NCBI RefSeq assembly: GCF_900116685.1
Contig: NZ_FPBL01000005.1
Span: 97,188-161,187 of the forward strand
Direction of reading: 5' to 3'
DNA length: 64,000 nucleotides
Source: Nitrosomonas eutropha
GTDB taxonomy: Bacteria; Pseudomonadota; Gammaproteobacteria; Burkholderiales; Nitrosomonadaceae
Every line of letters begins with the position of its first letter. Position 1 is the stretch's first letter. Shown in pieces: positions 41,929 through 52,473 of this stretch. The position numbers and the translations under genes were made by a program. The notes under the pieces are model-generated. The model was not told the origin of the DNA. It was given only the letters and a program-made list of their open reading frames with translations, and did not search any database.

Positions 41929-43854
41929 ATGCATTTTTCAAGAGATTTTGACATTATCGTTGTTGGTGGCGGACATGCCGGAACGGAAGCAGCTCTGGCA
42001 GCTGCACGCACAGGTCAAAAAACATTACTACTGACACAAAATCTGGACACATTAGGGCAGATGTCGTGCAATCCATCCATTGGAGGAATCGGCAAAGGCC
42101 ATCTGGTTAAGGAAATTGATGCGCTGGGGGGGGCTATGGCTGCAGCAATTGATGAAGCAGGCATCCAGTTTCGCACACTCAATTCAAGCAAAGGCCCAGC
42201 GGTTCGAGCAACACGCGCCCAGGCCGATCGTGTACTGTACCGTCAGGCCATACGCAAACGGCTGGAAGCACAACCTAATCTGCTGATATTGCAATCTACT
42301 GTTGATGATCTGCTGCTGCAGGGTGACAAGATTACAGGCGTTGTCACCCATCTTGGAATTACCTTCTCGGCGCGCGCTGTAGTGTTGACGGTTGGTACCT
42401 TTTTGGGCGGCCTGGCGCATGTCGGCGACCAGAATTTTCAGGCAGGCAGGGCGGGTGATCCTGCATCAATCAGGCTTGCGCACCGCTTGCGTGAAATGAA
42501 TCTGTCGGTGGGAAGACTTAAAACCGGCACGCCGCCCCGTATTGATGCACGCACTATTGATTTCCAGTTGCTACGCGAGCAGCCAGGAGATGAACCAATA
42601 CCAATATTTTCGTTCCTGGGAAATACTGCGCAACACCCGCGACAGGTGTCATGCTGGATGACACGCACCAATGAAAAAACGCATGAAATCATTCGTACCG
42701 GGCTGGATCGCTCCCCCTTGTATACTGGGAAAATAGAAGGAATCGGGCCGCGCTACTGTCCATCGATCGAAGATAAGGTAGTACGTTTTTCTGACAGAGA
42801 CTCGCATACCGTTTTTTTGGAGCCGGAAGGGCTGGAAACCAGCGAAATTTATCCGAATGGAATTTCAACGAGCCTTCCTTTTGATGTGCAGGTCGAGCTG
42901 GTGCGTTCAATTGCCGGCCTGGAAAATGCACACATAACCCGGCCGGGTTACGCAATTGAATATGATTATTTCGATCCACGGGCACTCAAGAAATCCTTGG
43001 AGACAAAAGCGATCGACGGACTGTTTTTTGCCGGGCAGATCAATGGCACCACTGGCTATGAAGAAGCAGCCGCCCAGGGCCTGCTCGCCGGTTTAAATGC
43101 CAGTCTCAAGATAAAGGAACAGGAACCCTGGTGTCCGAGCCGTGATGAGGCTTACCTTGGTGTGCTAGTGGATGATCTGGTTACCCGTGGTGTAACAGAG
43201 CCTTACCGTATGTTTACCAGCCGTGCTGAATTCCGCTTGCAATTAAGGGAAGACAATGCCGATATGCGACTGACAGAAGCCGGGCATCAATTTGGTCTTG
43301 TTGATGAGAAACGTTGGCAGATTTTTGCTGCCAGACGGGAAGCAATCGAGATTGAAAAAGCAAGATTGCGGCGTACCTGGGTGCCCGCTAGGGTCTTGCA
43401 CAAATTGCAAACACCGCAAACATCCGATCAATCTGATGACCGTTCTTATTCATTGTATGAGCTGTTACGACGCCCTGGAATCAGTTATACAGAACTGGTG
43501 TCATTGCCTGAAGTTGAACAACCTTTGATTGACGGCCAGATCGCCCAACAGTTGGAAATTGATGTCAAATATGAAGGTTACGTAGAACGACAAAGACAGG
43601 AAGTGGTTCGTCATGCACAGCATGAAGCCATGGTTTTACCAAAAAACCTGGATTACAGCGCCGTGAGAGGCCTTTCCAACGAAGTCATACAAAAATTAAA
43701 TCAGCATCAACCGGAAACAATCGGTCAGGCGACACGGATTTCCGGGATTACACCGGCAGCCATATCCTTATTGCTGGTACATCTAAAGCGTGGTATGGCA
43801 CGCCAGGCAGCCAAACAGGAAAAAACGCATGAATCTGGAAAAACAGTTGCATGA
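41929..43854 (+). CDS. mnmG: tRNA uridine-5-carboxymethylaminomethyl modification enzyme MnmG
   Basis: The FAD protein works with MnmE to place the (carboxymethyl)aminomethyl group on wobble U34 of several tRNAs. Visible are the FAD-binding [20 protein letters not shown] at the N-terminus, [22 protein letters not shown] and a C-terminal helical tail ending near [15 protein letters not shown] chose the ATG at 41929 ([11 protein letters not shown], 641 residues); the GTG at 41902 adds nine residues unlike the family. It overlaps rsmG by 26 bases, the classical gidA-gidB pair. Confidence 0.97.
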   Translation: MHFSRDFDIIVVGGGHAGTEAALAAARTGQKTLLLTQNLDTLGQMSCNPSIGGIGKGHLVKEIDALGGAMAAAIDEAGIQFRTLNSSKGPAVRATRAQADRVLYRQAIRKRLEAQPNLLILQSTVDDLLLQGDKITGVVTHLGITFSARAVVLTVGTFLGGLAHVGDQNFQAGRAGDPASIRLAHRLREMNLSVGRLKTGTPPRIDARTIDFQLLREQPGDEPIPIFSFLGNTAQHPRQVSCWMTRTNEKTHEIIRTGLDRSPLYTGKIEGIGPRYCPSIEDKVVRFSDRDSHTVFLEPEGLETSEIYPNGISTSLPFDVQVELVRSIAGLENAHITRPGYAIEYDYFDPRALKKSLETKAIDGLFFAGQINGTTGYEEAAAQGLLAGLNASLKIKEQEPWCPSRDEAYLGVLVDDLVTRGVTEPYRMFTSRAEFRLQLREDNADMRLTEAGHQFGLVDEKRWQIFAARREAIEIEKARLRRTWVPARVLHKLQTPQTSDQSDDRSYSLYELLRRPGISYTELVSLPEVEQPLIDGQIAQQLEIDVKYEGYVERQRQEVVRHAQHEAMVLPKNLDYSAVRGLSNEVIQKLNQHQPETIGQATRISGITPAAISLLLVHLKRGMARQAAKQEKTHESGKTVA

Positions 43855-44473
43855 AGGCCTGGAAGCAATTTCAGAATTGTCCGCTGATGTAACGCATTTA
43901 AGCAGTCGGCTGTTGCGCTACATTGAGCTCATCACAAAGTGGAACGGTACTCATAATCTGACTTCGGTGAGAAATCCCGAATCGATGATTACTCGTCATA
44001 TGCTGGACAGTCTGATCGTATTACCGCATATCAGTGGGCCTAATATTGTTGATGTCGGTAGTGGTGCCGGCTTGCCGGGTATTCCAATTGCGCTGGCACG
44101 TCCCGAATGGCAGATGGTATTGGTAGAAAGCAACCAGAAGAAAGCTACTTTTCTGCAACAGGTTGTGGTTGAACTGGGTTTGCAGAATGTTTCAATCAGA
44201 CAAGAACGTGTGGAAAAAATAAAACCGGAAAACAAGGTAGATACTGTTATCTCACGCGCGTTTTCCAGTCTCGAGCGCTTCATGCGCCTGTCGAAACATC
44301 TGTGTGAAAACAACGTTGATCATTGTCGCTTCATTGCCATGAAAGGAGCGTTCCCGGATATGGAGTTGATGCAACTCCCTCCGGAATTTCCCGTCGAGCA
44401 GATTATTCCCGTTGCGGTTCCCGGTCTGAGAGCCAAGCGTCATCTGGTCGTGATGCGGTGTCACCCCGAATGA
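43829..44473 (+). CDS. rsmG: 16S rRNA (guanine-N7)-methyltransferase RsmG
   Basis: The 214-residue enzyme methylates G527 of 16S rRNA (E. coli numbering). It has an N-terminal helical part ([18 protein letters not shown]) and the cofactor motif [16 protein letters not shown] near residue 75. The ATG at 43829 ([10 protein letters not shown]) has an AGGA upstream and overlaps the mnmG end. The longer open frame begins in mnmG coding sequence and is unlikely. parA follows 63 bp after the stop. Confidence 0.96.
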   Translation: MNLEKQLHEGLEAISELSADVTHLSSRLLRYIELITKWNGTHNLTSVRNPESMITRHMLDSLIVLPHISGPNIVDVGSGAGLPGIPIALARPEWQMVLVESNQKKATFLQQVVVELGLQNVSIRQERVEKIKPENKVDTVISRAFSSLERFMRLSKHLCENNVDHCRFIAMKGAFPDMELMQLPPEFPVEQIIPVAVPGLRAKRHLVVMRCHPE

Positions 44474-44536
44474 GGTTTATTGAGTGGGACATAAGCATAT
44501 TCCCTAATCTTCTTGCCAGAACAAAAACGTAATTTA

Positions 44537-45301
44537 ATGGCCAGGATACTTGCCATTGCCAACCAGAAGGGAGGGGTGGGTAAAACAACGACCAGTATTA
44601 ATCTGGCTGCCAGTTTGGTAAATACCGGCAAACGGGTATTGCTTGTTGACCTGGATCCACAGGGTAATACCACGATGGGAAGCGGCGTAGACAAACGCCT
44701 GCTGGATCGTACCGTTTACCAAATACTGCTGGGCGAACAAACTATCGCCGAGGTTCGTTTATCGACAAAACCGGGGAAATATGACCTGCTTCCGGCCAAT
44801 CAGGAACTGGCAGGCGCAGAAGTAGAAATGGTGTCGCTGGAACAGCGCGAATCCCGCCTGAAGGAGGCTTTGCAGACAATACAGACAGATTATGATTTTA
44901 TTCTGATTGATTGTCCTCCGGCCCTTAACCTGCTGACATTAAACGGATTATGCGCAGCACACGCCGTTATCATTCCCATGCAATGTGAGTATTATGCGCT
45001 GGAAGGCCTGAGTGATCTGGTCAACACGATCAAAAGGGTGCGGACGGGCTTTAATCCATCCATCAGGATAGAAGGCCTGCTGCGAACCATGTTTGATCCG
45101 CGCAATCTGCTGGCACAGCAAGTGTCCGATCAATTGAAGCAACACTTTGGCAACAAGGTTTATCAGACCATCATTCCGCGTAATATCCGGTTGGCAGAAG
45201 CACCCGGGTTTGGATTACCGGTGCTTTATCACGATCGGCAATCTCGGGGTGCCCGAGCTTATCTTGAATTGGCCAACGAAATTCTGGCAACAGCTAGCTA
45301 A
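44537..45301 (+). CDS. parA: Chromosome partitioning ATPase ParA (Soj)
   Basis: The 254-residue ATPase from the ATG at 44537 (MARILAIANQKGGVGKTT) has the deviant Walker A KGGVGKTTT at residues 10-18, VDLDPQGNTT and FILIDCPPAL. It binds DNA non-specifically and drives segregation of ParB-parS complexes. The TTG at 44513 would add eight residues without family support. The final base of the TAA stop (45301) is also the first base of a 103-bp MITE-like element, so insertion occurred exactly at the gene end. Confidence 0.95.
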   Translation: MARILAIANQKGGVGKTTTSINLAASLVNTGKRVLLVDLDPQGNTTMGSGVDKRLLDRTVYQILLGEQTIAEVRLSTKPGKYDLLPANQELAGAEVEMVSLEQRESRLKEALQTIQTDYDFILIDCPPALNLLTLNGLCAAHAVIIPMQCEYYALEGLSDLVNTIKRVRTGFNPSIRIEGLLRTMFDPRNLLAQQVSDQLKQHFGNKVYQTIIPRNIRLAEAPGFGLPVLYHDRQSRGARAYLELANEILATAS

Positions 45302-45403
45302 TTCCATTCCCAAATCAAAAATGACACGAAGGCGAGCCGCAGACAGTATAAATAATACGACCAGGCGAAGCCGACAAAGTTAGTTTTGATTTAGAAATGG
45401 AAT
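45301..45403. mobile_element. MITE-like 103-bp element, copy 1 (between parA and parB)
   Basis: The ends are imperfect inverted repeats, ATTCCATTYCYAAATCAAAA at one side and its reverse complement at the other (two differences in 20). A second copy of the same 103 bp lies in the opposite orientation at 62436-62538 with four differences. It has no coding capacity. I see no clear target duplication. It separates parA and parB, which in most genomes are nearly adjacent. Confidence 0.8.
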
Positions 45404-45455
45404 AACTGACGATCTGGCCAGAAATCCATAATATTTTTGATTAGGTACAGTGACT

Positions 45456-46289
45456 ATGGCAAAACCTAGAGGATTAGGGCGAGGTTTAGACGCGCTACTG
45501 GCGGACAATTCCCAGGAAACGGATTCACTGCAAAATCTTGCTGTAGATTTATTGCAAGCCGGGAAATATCAGCCCCGGACGAGGATGGATGAAGCATCCC
45601 TGCATGATCTGGCAGAATCGATCAAGGCGCAGGGGGTGATGCAGCCAATACTGGTACGACCGCTTGTGGCAGGCGGCTATGAAATTATTGCCGGAGAACG
45701 CCGCTGGCGTGCCGCCCGGATTGCTGGACTGGAGCAAATTCCGGCCATTGTGCGCGAAGTGCCGGATGAATCCGCGCTTGCGCTTTCTCTGATCGAAAAT
45801 ATTCAGCGTGAGGATCTTAATCCTCTGGAAGCTGCGGCGGGAATTCAACGTCTGATCGAAGAATTTGGTATGACGCATCAAACAGCTGGTCAGGCATTGG
45901 GTTATTCACGCAGTACGATCTCAAATTTGTTGCGCCTGCTTAATCTGGCTGCACCGGTACAGGATCTGATTATGCAGGGAGAAATTGATATGGGGCACGG
46001 ACGTGCCCTACTCGCACTGGATGCCGGGAAACAGCTGGAAATTGCGCATCTGATTATGCAAAGGCAGCTATCCGTACGTGAAACCGAAAATCTGCTCAAA
46101 CGAATGAGTCAGACATCCTCTATAAAAAAACCATCATTTCCGGATCGGGATCTGCTGCGCCTGCAGGAAGATATGTCAGCCCGGCTGGGTGCCAATGTTG
46201 TAATCAAACAGGGGAAAAAAGGGGCTGGTAATGTTGTTATTCATTACGCCAGCCTGGAACAGTTGGATGGAATTCTTGCAAAATTCTGA
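45456..46289 (+). CDS. parB: Chromosome partitioning protein ParB (Spo0J)
   Basis: The 277-residue protein from the ATG at 45456 (MAKPRGLGRGLDALLADN) is a CTP-dependent DNA clamp that loads at parS. The CTPase/ParB box (GGYEIIAGERRWRAARIAGL, residues about 70-90) and ENIQREDLNPLEAA are clear. A helix-turn-helix (TAGQALGYSRSTISNLLRLL) follows at about 145. The C-terminal dimer domain is present. A parS consensus site is at 41695. The short spacer after the MITE-like element probably holds its own promoter or only a ribosome site; none is evident. Confidence 0.96.
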   Translation: MAKPRGLGRGLDALLADNSQETDSLQNLAVDLLQAGKYQPRTRMDEASLHDLAESIKAQGVMQPILVRPLVAGGYEIIAGERRWRAARIAGLEQIPAIVREVPDESALALSLIENIQREDLNPLEAAAGIQRLIEEFGMTHQTAGQALGYSRSTISNLLRLLNLAAPVQDLIMQGEIDMGHGRALLALDAGKQLEIAHLIMQRQLSVRETENLLKRMSQTSSIKKPSFPDRDLLRLQEDMSARLGANVVIKQGKKGAGNVVIHYASLEQLDGILAKF

Positions 46290-46343
46290 AGAACCTTGTG
46301 GCAATCGATCCGCTGAGATTATTTTGATCGCGTAATTTCTCCA

Positions 46344-46493
46344 AGAACCTGCTCAAGATCTCGATCAAGGGATACAGTGCAAGGCAAAATTGAACGAGAA
46401 AGCAGAGCATACTTGAAGTATGTGAGCATTTTGAGTTCAATTTCAACGCCGTAATACATAATGCGCCCTTCAGCGAGATATTGAACAAATTCT
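46344..46493. repeat. Dispersed 150-bp inverted-repeat element, copy 1
   Basis: It starts AGAACCTGCTCAAGAT and ends ATATTGAACAAATTCT, with degenerate terminal inverted repeats. The interior includes the palindrome-like CATACTTGAAGTATG. A second copy lies in opposite orientation at 59966-60108. It sits between parB and the pgi fusion gene. No coding potential is visible. Confidence 0.8.
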
Positions 46494-46547
46494 TAACAGA
46501 ATGTATGTTGTAATGAGGCGAAACCATAACTTCATGGAGTAAGTCAT

Positions 46548-48851
46548 GTGAATACATTACGTGAAGCCGGAGTATGGAAGGCACTGCATTCACACTATCT
46601 GTCTTTCCAAAAGATACATTTGCGCGGGCTGTTTGCACGAAATAAGAAACGTGCTGAACGTTACACCGTAGAAGCAGCAGGCTGGCGTCTGGATTATTCC
46701 AAGCATCGTATCAACGACAAAACCCTGAAATTGTTATTTGAGCTGGCACGTGAGTGTGGCCTGGAATCGCGGCGTGACGCCATGTTCTCGGGCGAAGAAG
46801 TCAACACCACCGAGCAGCGCGCCGCCCTGCACATCGCGCTACGTGCCCCTGCTGATTCAGTAATAAATGTGGCAGGCGTGAATGTAATACCTGAAGTACA
46901 GGCAATGCTCAAGCGCATGGCTGAATGCGCCGAGTTGATCCGCGCGGGAGAATGGAAAGGCTACAGTGGCCGCCCAATCCGTAACATCGTTAACATTGGT
47001 ATTGGCGGGTCGGATCTGGGCCCGGTAATGGCCTGCGAAGCGCTGCGACATTATGTCGAACGCAAGTTGAGATTGCGCTTTGTTTCCAATGTGGATGGAA
47101 CGGATTTTGTAGAGGCAGTACGCGGATTGAGGCCGGATGAAACCTTGTTCATTATAGCTTCCAAAACGTTTACCACACTCGAAACTATGACTAACGCGCA
47201 CACTGCGCGTAATTGGCTGCAAGCCGCTGCAGGACGTGACAGGAAAGCCATCACACCCCACTTTGTAGCACTCTCGACCAATGAGAAAGCTGTCAATGAT
47301 TTTGGTATCCCCTCCAAACAGATGTTTGGTTTCCCGGAATGGGTAGGCGGGCGTTATTCCATGGATTCTGCTATTGGTTTGTCCATTATGATTGCTATCG
47401 GGTCGGAGGCTTTCCGTGAAATGCTTGTCGGTTTTCACGCCATGGACGAACATTTCCACAGTGCGCCACTTGAACAGAATCTGCCTGTCATCATGGGACT
47501 ACTAAACGTGTGGTACGCAGACTTCTTTGATGCAGGTACCGTCGCAGTATTACCCTATGCACATTCTCTCAAGTGGTTTTCTGCATATCTGCGGCAGCTC
47601 ACCATGGAATCCAACGGCAAGCATGTGACACTTGACGGAAAAAATGTGGATTACCATACCGGCTCTGTGTTCTGGGGTGAACCAGGTACTAATGGACAGC
47701 ATTCGTTTTATCAGCTGATTCATCAGGGCACACATTTGATTCCTTGTGATTTCATTGCCTTTGCCGAAGCGCTCAATCCGATTGGACGGCACCAGGATCT
47801 GCTATTCGCCAATGCAATTGCGCAAGCCGAAGCGCTTGCCATGGGCAAGACGCTTGCAGAAGTGCAAAAGGAAGGGATATCGGCTGAACTGGCACCTCAT
47901 AAGGTCATGAAAGGTAACCAGCCGTCGAGTCTATTGTTTGCCAAACAACTTACACCAACATCACTGGGAGCACTGGTAGCGCTTTATGAGCACAGTGTAT
48001 TTACACAGGCCGCAATATGGAATATCAACCCCTTTGATCAATGGGGGGTGGAATTGGGCAAACAGCTTGCAGCGCGCATTGCAGAGGAAATAGAAGCACC
48101 GGATGAAACGCTGACACACGATGCTTCAACTAATGCTTCAATTCGCTGGTATTGCCGCATGCGTGGGCAGGATAATATCCAGGAAAAACAGAAAAAACGC
48201 TGTGTACTAGTGCTGGATGTGGGCGGTAGTAACGTCAAGGCGAGAATAAGCGGCGAGAAATTGAAAATTAAAATCCCATCTGGTTCGGACATGACACCAG
48301 AACTTATGCTCACGCAACTGGATAAATGTTTACACGGATGGCATTACGATGCAGTAAGTGTCGGTTTTCCAGCATTGGTTGTACACGGACGTATTGCGAA
48401 CGAACCAGCCAATCTTGGCGCTGGTTGGGTAGGGTTCGATTTTGCCAAGGCATTTAGCTGCCCAGTCAAGATCACGAATGACGCTGCCATGCAGGCACTT
48501 GGCAGTTACGAAGGTGGATACATGCTGTTCCTTGGCCTTGGCACCGGTCTTGGTTCCACTGTTATTGTGGACGGGCGGATTGAGCCAATGGAGCTTGCAC
48601 ACCTTCCATACAAACAACATACCTATGAATATTACGTCGGTAAACATGCACTCCAACGCTTGGGAAAACGTAAATGGCGAGCTGAAGTGTACGCAGAAGT
48701 TGAAATGCTGCACATTGCGCTTGAACCTGATTACATCGTACTGGGTGGTGGTAACGCACGACTTTTGAAAAGATTACCAGCCGGTGTTCGCCGTGGGAAA
48801 AACGCTAATGCATTCACTGGTGGTTTTCGCCTGTGGGAGGATGAAGTATGA
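46548..48851 (+). CDS. pgi: Glucose-6-phosphate isomerase fused to a ROK-family (polyphosphate-glucokinase-like) kinase
   Basis: One continuous 767-residue frame. Residues 1 to about 545 are a full phosphoglucose isomerase with [47 protein letters not shown] and [16 protein letters not shown]. After a short linker (NIQEKQKKR) residues of about 555-767 form a compact ROK kinase: [12 protein letters not shown] near 560 (phosphate loop) and [15 protein letters not shown] near 665, a pattern shared with polyphosphate glucokinases. The product would make glucose-6-phosphate and turn it into fructose-6-phosphate. Whether the phosphoryl donor is polyphosphate or ATP cannot be read here. The start is a GTG with GGAG upstream. 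It overlaps gnd (ATGA). Confidence 0.9.
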   Translation: MNTLREAGVWKALHSHYLSFQKIHLRGLFARNKKRAERYTVEAAGWRLDYSKHRINDKTLKLLFELARECGLESRRDAMFSGEEVNTTEQRAALHIALRAPADSVINVAGVNVIPEVQAMLKRMAECAELIRAGEWKGYSGRPIRNIVNIGIGGSDLGPVMACEALRHYVERKLRLRFVSNVDGTDFVEAVRGLRPDETLFIIASKTFTTLETMTNAHTARNWLQAAAGRDRKAITPHFVALSTNEKAVNDFGIPSKQMFGFPEWVGGRYSMDSAIGLSIMIAIGSEAFREMLVGFHAMDEHFHSAPLEQNLPVIMGLLNVWYADFFDAGTVAVLPYAHSLKWFSAYLRQLTMESNGKHVTLDGKNVDYHTGSVFWGEPGTNGQHSFYQLIHQGTHLIPCDFIAFAEALNPIGRHQDLLFANAIAQAEALAMGKTLAEVQKEGISAELAPHKVMKGNQPSSLLFAKQLTPTSLGALVALYEHSVFTQAAIWNINPFDQWGVELGKQLAARIAEEIEAPDETLTHDASTNASIRWYCRMRGQDNIQEKQKKRCVLVLDVGGSNVKARISGEKLKIKIPSGSDMTPELMLTQLDKCLHGWHYDAVSVGFPALVVHGRIANEPANLGAGWVGFDFAKAFSCPVKITNDAAMQALGSYEGGYMLFLGLGTGLGSTVIVDGRIEPMELAHLPYKQHTYEYYVGKHALQRLGKRKWRAEVYAEVEMLHIALEPDYIVLGGGNARLLKRLPAGVRRGKNANAFTGGFRLWEDEV

Positions 48852-49903
48852 ATGATTCGACAAATGCTGATCACACGATACAACTCGGTTTTATCGGCTT
48901 GGGGCGCATGGGCCTCAATATGGTGGAGCGGTTGCAGAAAACCGGTATAGGTTGCGTGGTATTTGATACCAACCCTGAAGCACGTATTGCCGCTACAAAA
49001 TCGGGAGCAGAAGCAGCGATCTCGCTCGATGATCTGGTTGATAAGCTTGCCTTGCCTCGTGCAGTATGGCTCATGCTGCCCACCGCAGTAGTAGACAAAG
49101 TGCTCGAAGCGTTGACACCCATGCTCAATGCCGGGGATGTCGTGATTGATGGAGGAAATTCGCACTATGTGGCAGATCTACGCCGTGCTGCATCACTCGC
49201 AACCAGACAAATTCATTACCTGGATGTAGGTGTCAGCGGCGGTGTGTGGGGGCGAGAACGCGGCTATTGCCAGATGATCGGTGGCCCTGATGCGGCCTAT
49301 CAACGGCTTGAGCCTGTATTTCGCGCATTGGCGCCTGGTGTGGAAGCTGCGACACGCTCGCCGGGCCGCAACGGTAAACCAACACCTGCCGAACATGGCT
49401 ATTTGCATTGCGGACCGAATGGCGCCGGACATTTCGTCAAGATGGTACACAACGGCATAGAATATGGATTAATGGCAGCCTATGCTGAGGGGTTGAATAT
49501 CCTGCATCAGGCAAACGCTGGAAATGTCCAGCAGGAAATAAATGCTGAAACTGCGCCACTCGAACATCCCGAACGCTATCAGTACAATTTCCCGCTCAAT
49601 GACGTGGTGGAATTGTGGCGCCGTGGCAGTGTGATCGGTTCCTGGTTGCTGGATTTGACAGCCATTGAAATGAATGAGGATATGACACTTTCACGTTATA
49701 CCGGACGTGTATCTGATTCTGGTGAAGGCCGCTGGACGACGCTCGCGGCAGTTGAAGAAGGCGTCCCGGTTCCAGTGCTTGCCGCAGCACTTTTTGGTCG
49801 CTTTGCATCACGCGGGCATGATGAGTTTGCCGATAAGGTAATGTCTGCGATGCGCCATGGATTTGGAGGGCATGATGAAAAGGTTACTCCGGATAACAAG
49901 TAA
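48848..49903 (+). CDS. gnd: 6-phosphogluconate dehydrogenase, short (GndA/YqeC-like) form
   Basis: The 351-residue decarboxylating dehydrogenase has the N-terminal dinucleotide-binding motif [17 protein letters not shown], then [23 protein letters not shown] and the catalytic [19 protein letters not shown]. The short form is about 120 residues shorter than the E. coli enzyme and is often NAD-preferring; the cofactor is not decided by the sequence seen. It turns 6-phosphogluconate into ribulose-5-phosphate and CO2. It overlaps the pgi fusion and is followed by zwf after 11 bp. Confidence 0.93.
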   Translation: MNDSTNADHTIQLGFIGLGRMGLNMVERLQKTGIGCVVFDTNPEARIAATKSGAEAAISLDDLVDKLALPRAVWLMLPTAVVDKVLEALTPMLNAGDVVIDGGNSHYVADLRRAASLATRQIHYLDVGVSGGVWGRERGYCQMIGGPDAAYQRLEPVFRALAPGVEAATRSPGRNGKPTPAEHGYLHCGPNGAGHFVKMVHNGIEYGLMAAYAEGLNILHQANAGNVQQEINAETAPLEHPERYQYNFPLNDVVELWRRGSVIGSWLLDLTAIEMNEDMTLSRYTGRVSDSGEGRWTTLAAVEEGVPVPVLAAALFGRFASRGHDEFADKVMSAMRHGFGGHDEKVTPDNK

Positions 49904-49914
49904 AAGGAAGTGTC

Positions 49915-51357
49915 ATGGCTAATACAAACCTTGTGATTCTTGGTGCAACCGGAGATCTGACGCAACGTTTGCTCATGCCGGCATTGTATCGCCTGTACCA
50001 GTCGGGATATACGCGTGGTCTTAAGATTACGGGCTATGCCATTGAGGACTGGAGCAAGGAGCATTTTCGCGATCATATTCAAGAGGCATTACGTACATTT
50101 GTATCGGATTACAAGGTTGAGGATAAGTGTCAAACAGAATTTTGCGCGAGTTTGGATTACATTACTGGTGGTCTTGAAGCCGGGCAGATGAAAGAAATTG
50201 GACGTCGCGTAAAAGGATCAATACTTTTTTACCTGGCGTTGCCTCCACCCTTGTTCGGTGCTGCAGCTGTAGCGCTAGGTGAAGCAGGACTTGCACAAAC
50301 TTCCGAAGGCTGGCGGCGCTTAGTAGTCGAAAAACCTTTTGGTACCGATCTCGCCAGCGCTGAAATGTTGCGTAAACAGATTCACAGTCAATGGACCGAG
50401 GAGAATGTGTTGCGTATTGACCATTTCCTGGGCAAGGAAACTACGCAGAATCTGATGGTATTCCGCTTTGCCAACCGTTTTCTCGAACCGCTCTGGAACA
50501 GTGCGCATATCGCGCAAGTACAGATCAGTTGCCCGGAAACTTTGGGCGTAGAACACCGTGCCGCCTATTACGACCACGCAGGGGCACTGCGCGACATGCT
50601 GCAAAATCACCTGATGCAATTATTCTGCCTCACCGCCATGGAGCCACCATCGAGCTGGGATGCTGAAGTGCTGCGTGATCACAAGGTTGAAGTATTGCGT
50701 GCAGTAGTGCCGTTCAATGAACACACAGTGCGTAGCCGGGCTGCGCGCGGTCAATATACTGCTGGCAGCGTTGACAGTAAAAATGTACCTGCTTATCGCC
50801 AGGAACCTGGTATCCCTGTTAACTCAACCACCGAAACTTTTGCGGCACTGCGTTTTGAAATTAACAACTGGCGCTGGCAAGGGGTTCCCTTCTATCTGCG
50901 CAGCGGCAAACGCATGGCCAGTGGTTACTCAGAGATCGCGATACAGTTCAGGCAAGTGCCAGATGCACTGCCTGATGGTAGCGTTGCGCCGAACAACTGG
51001 ATGATATTCCGCCTGCAACCACAGGAAAGTCTCAACCTGGTAGCAACGGCCAAAAAGCCCGGCATGGAATTTGCCACGCATACGGTAGTGCTTACCGCAC
51101 CCTATGCACAAGAAGGCGCCAAAGAATTTTCAGCGTATGAACAGTTGCTGATGGACACAATCAATGGTAATTGTTCGCACTTCCTGCGTTTTGATGAGGT
51201 TGAATGGTCATGGCGTTTGCTTGATCCGGTGTTGCATGCGTGGTGTACAGGCAATCCCGAAGAATATACTTCCGGTTCGGAAGGGCCTACATCACAGAAC
51301 CAGTTGCTTACTGCAGGCCACAGCTGGCGACCAGTACGGATGCATTTGGAAAATTGA
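49915..51357 (+). CDS. zwf: Glucose-6-phosphate 1-dehydrogenase
   Basis: The 480-residue enzyme oxidises glucose-6-phosphate to 6-phosphogluconolactone, the first step of the oxidative pentose phosphate route. Motifs are LGATGDLTQRLLMPAL at the N-terminus, the substrate-binding RIDHFLGKETTQN near residue 165 and GVPFYLRSGKRM near 325. AAAGGAAG precedes the ATG. No 6-phosphogluconolactonase gene lies in this operon, so the lactone must be opened by another gene or spontaneously. A perfect 32-bp palindrome follows 10 bp after the stop. Confidence 0.96.
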   Translation: MANTNLVILGATGDLTQRLLMPALYRLYQSGYTRGLKITGYAIEDWSKEHFRDHIQEALRTFVSDYKVEDKCQTEFCASLDYITGGLEAGQMKEIGRRVKGSILFYLALPPPLFGAAAVALGEAGLAQTSEGWRRLVVEKPFGTDLASAEMLRKQIHSQWTEENVLRIDHFLGKETTQNLMVFRFANRFLEPLWNSAHIAQVQISCPETLGVEHRAAYYDHAGALRDMLQNHLMQLFCLTAMEPPSSWDAEVLRDHKVEVLRAVVPFNEHTVRSRAARGQYTAGSVDSKNVPAYRQEPGIPVNSTTETFAALRFEINNWRWQGVPFYLRSGKRMASGYSEIAIQFRQVPDALPDGSVAPNNWMIFRLQPQESLNLVATAKKPGMEFATHTVVLTAPYAQEGAKEFSAYEQLLMDTINGNCSHFLRFDEVEWSWRLLDPVLHAWCTGNPEEYTSGSEGPTSQNQLLTAGHSWRPVRMHLEN

Positions 51358-51367
51358 CTATAAATAC

Positions 51368-51399
51368 ACTTGATTGATCAGAATTCTGATCAATCAAGT
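51368..51399 (+). terminator. Perfect 32-bp palindrome after zwf, likely bidirectional terminator or protein site
   Basis: The palindrome is centred on TGATCAGAATTCTGATCA and is perfect over 16 bp on each side with no loop. It starts 10 bp after the zwf stop. There is no T-run right after it, so intrinsic termination is uncertain; protection of the mRNA 3' end or a protein binding site are alternatives. Confidence 0.5.
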
Positions 51400-51536
51400 A
51401 CGAATGCTATTATTGATTTATTGCGTGATGAATGGGTAAATCGGGTTGGATTTTGCAAATATCATCCTGAGCACGCCTATTCCTGGTTGCGTACATTTTC
51501 GGCATGAGCCGCTGTTGGCCGCGTCGTAAATATTGT

Positions 51537-52112
51537 TTACGTGTTGTGCGTGGACTGTTTACCAAAAGTGCGGGTCTTGAACGCCAGACTCACAAGCAGG
51601 ATGCCAAAAATAATGGCATAAGCACCAATCAGCCAAAGTAAGGCAAGAGCACCGGCTGCTGGTTGCGCCATGAGGAGAATGCCAAAGACAAGTGATGCAA
51701 GGCCACCCAGAATGAGCAACCATTCGCCCGCCATTTCTTTGCGCAAGCGAATCGCAGCTACGATCTGAAGAGTACCAGTGGCAATTGCCCAGATTGCAAT
51801 ATAAAACAGTAGCGCTAATGCAGTGATACCAGGAATCACAAATGTCAGAACTCCTACACCAACACCAATAAATCCCCAAAGGAGCAATACCCACCAATGC
51901 TCGTGCATCTTACGCCCGATGACTGCAGTCCAGATGCCAAGGATACCGTCCATCAGAGTAAAGATCCCAAAGAGCAATAACATTGCTACCAGTGAAATCT
52001 CGGGTTGAAGCCAAAGCAAGATGCCAAATAGGATAGCGATGATGCCACGCAGTAATAATATCCACCAACTATGGGAAAAAATAGTGGTTAGTTGATTTTC
52101 TGCGATATTCAT
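51537..52112 (-). CDS. HdeD family membrane protein
   Basis: The 191-residue protein has six predicted membrane helices arranged as three hairpins, with repeated LLLRGIIAILFGILLWLQP- and LWGFIGVGVGVLTFVIPG-like segments, as in the HdeD (DUF308) family. In enteric bacteria HdeD is linked to acid resistance at high cell density; the role here is unknown. It lies alone, convergent with zwf. GGAGAACTGACA lies before the ATG. Confidence 0.85.
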   Translation of the reverse strand: MNIAENQLTTIFSHSWWILLLRGIIAILFGILLWLQPEISLVAMLLLFGIFTLMDGILGIWTAVIGRKMHEHWWVLLLWGFIGVGVGVLTFVIPGITALALLFYIAIWAIATGTLQIVAAIRLRKEMAGEWLLILGGLASLVFGILLMAQPAAGALALLWLIGAYAIIFGILLVSLAFKTRTFGKQSTHNT

Positions 52113-52473
52113 TGTCAGTTCTCCTTTCAGGTGAAGGTCAAGGTTGATTGGTTGGTTGGAGTTGATTGATAAAGTTATTTTGTCGAATGGTTTTATGTTA
52201 AAAGCGAAACCGTATCGAACTATCTATAGCTCATATGGAATTTGGCTACTGGCTTATAGTCTTTTATCTATCTTCTATAATGGCTATGGGTAAAGAGTAA
52301 GGTGCACGTTACGTGGTAACAAGATATATCAAATGAGTAGGCGAGGCAGTGAGTACCGTGATTCACTTAGAAAACCTGCCCGTTACACTTCGTACATTGA
52401 TCACTTTGACACAGAGTCTATCTAAATAATTCAAAGAATAGAGATTATTCCCCGAATAAGGAAATGTTTGAAT
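52113..52473. other. Intergenic region between the divergent hdeD-like and dedA-like genes
   Basis: A 361-bp gap with no ORF I can support. It has a run of related short repeats at about 52144-52171 (GGTTGATTGGTTGGTTGGAG then GTTGATTGAT) just upstream of the HdeD start, and is otherwise A+T-rich. It must hold the promoters of both genes, but none is clear. Confidence 0.5.

Noticed and set aside
46546..46551. ATGTGA start-stop overlapping the GTG start of the pgi fusion gene
   Set aside because: Too short to judge; probably a by-product of the GTG start context.
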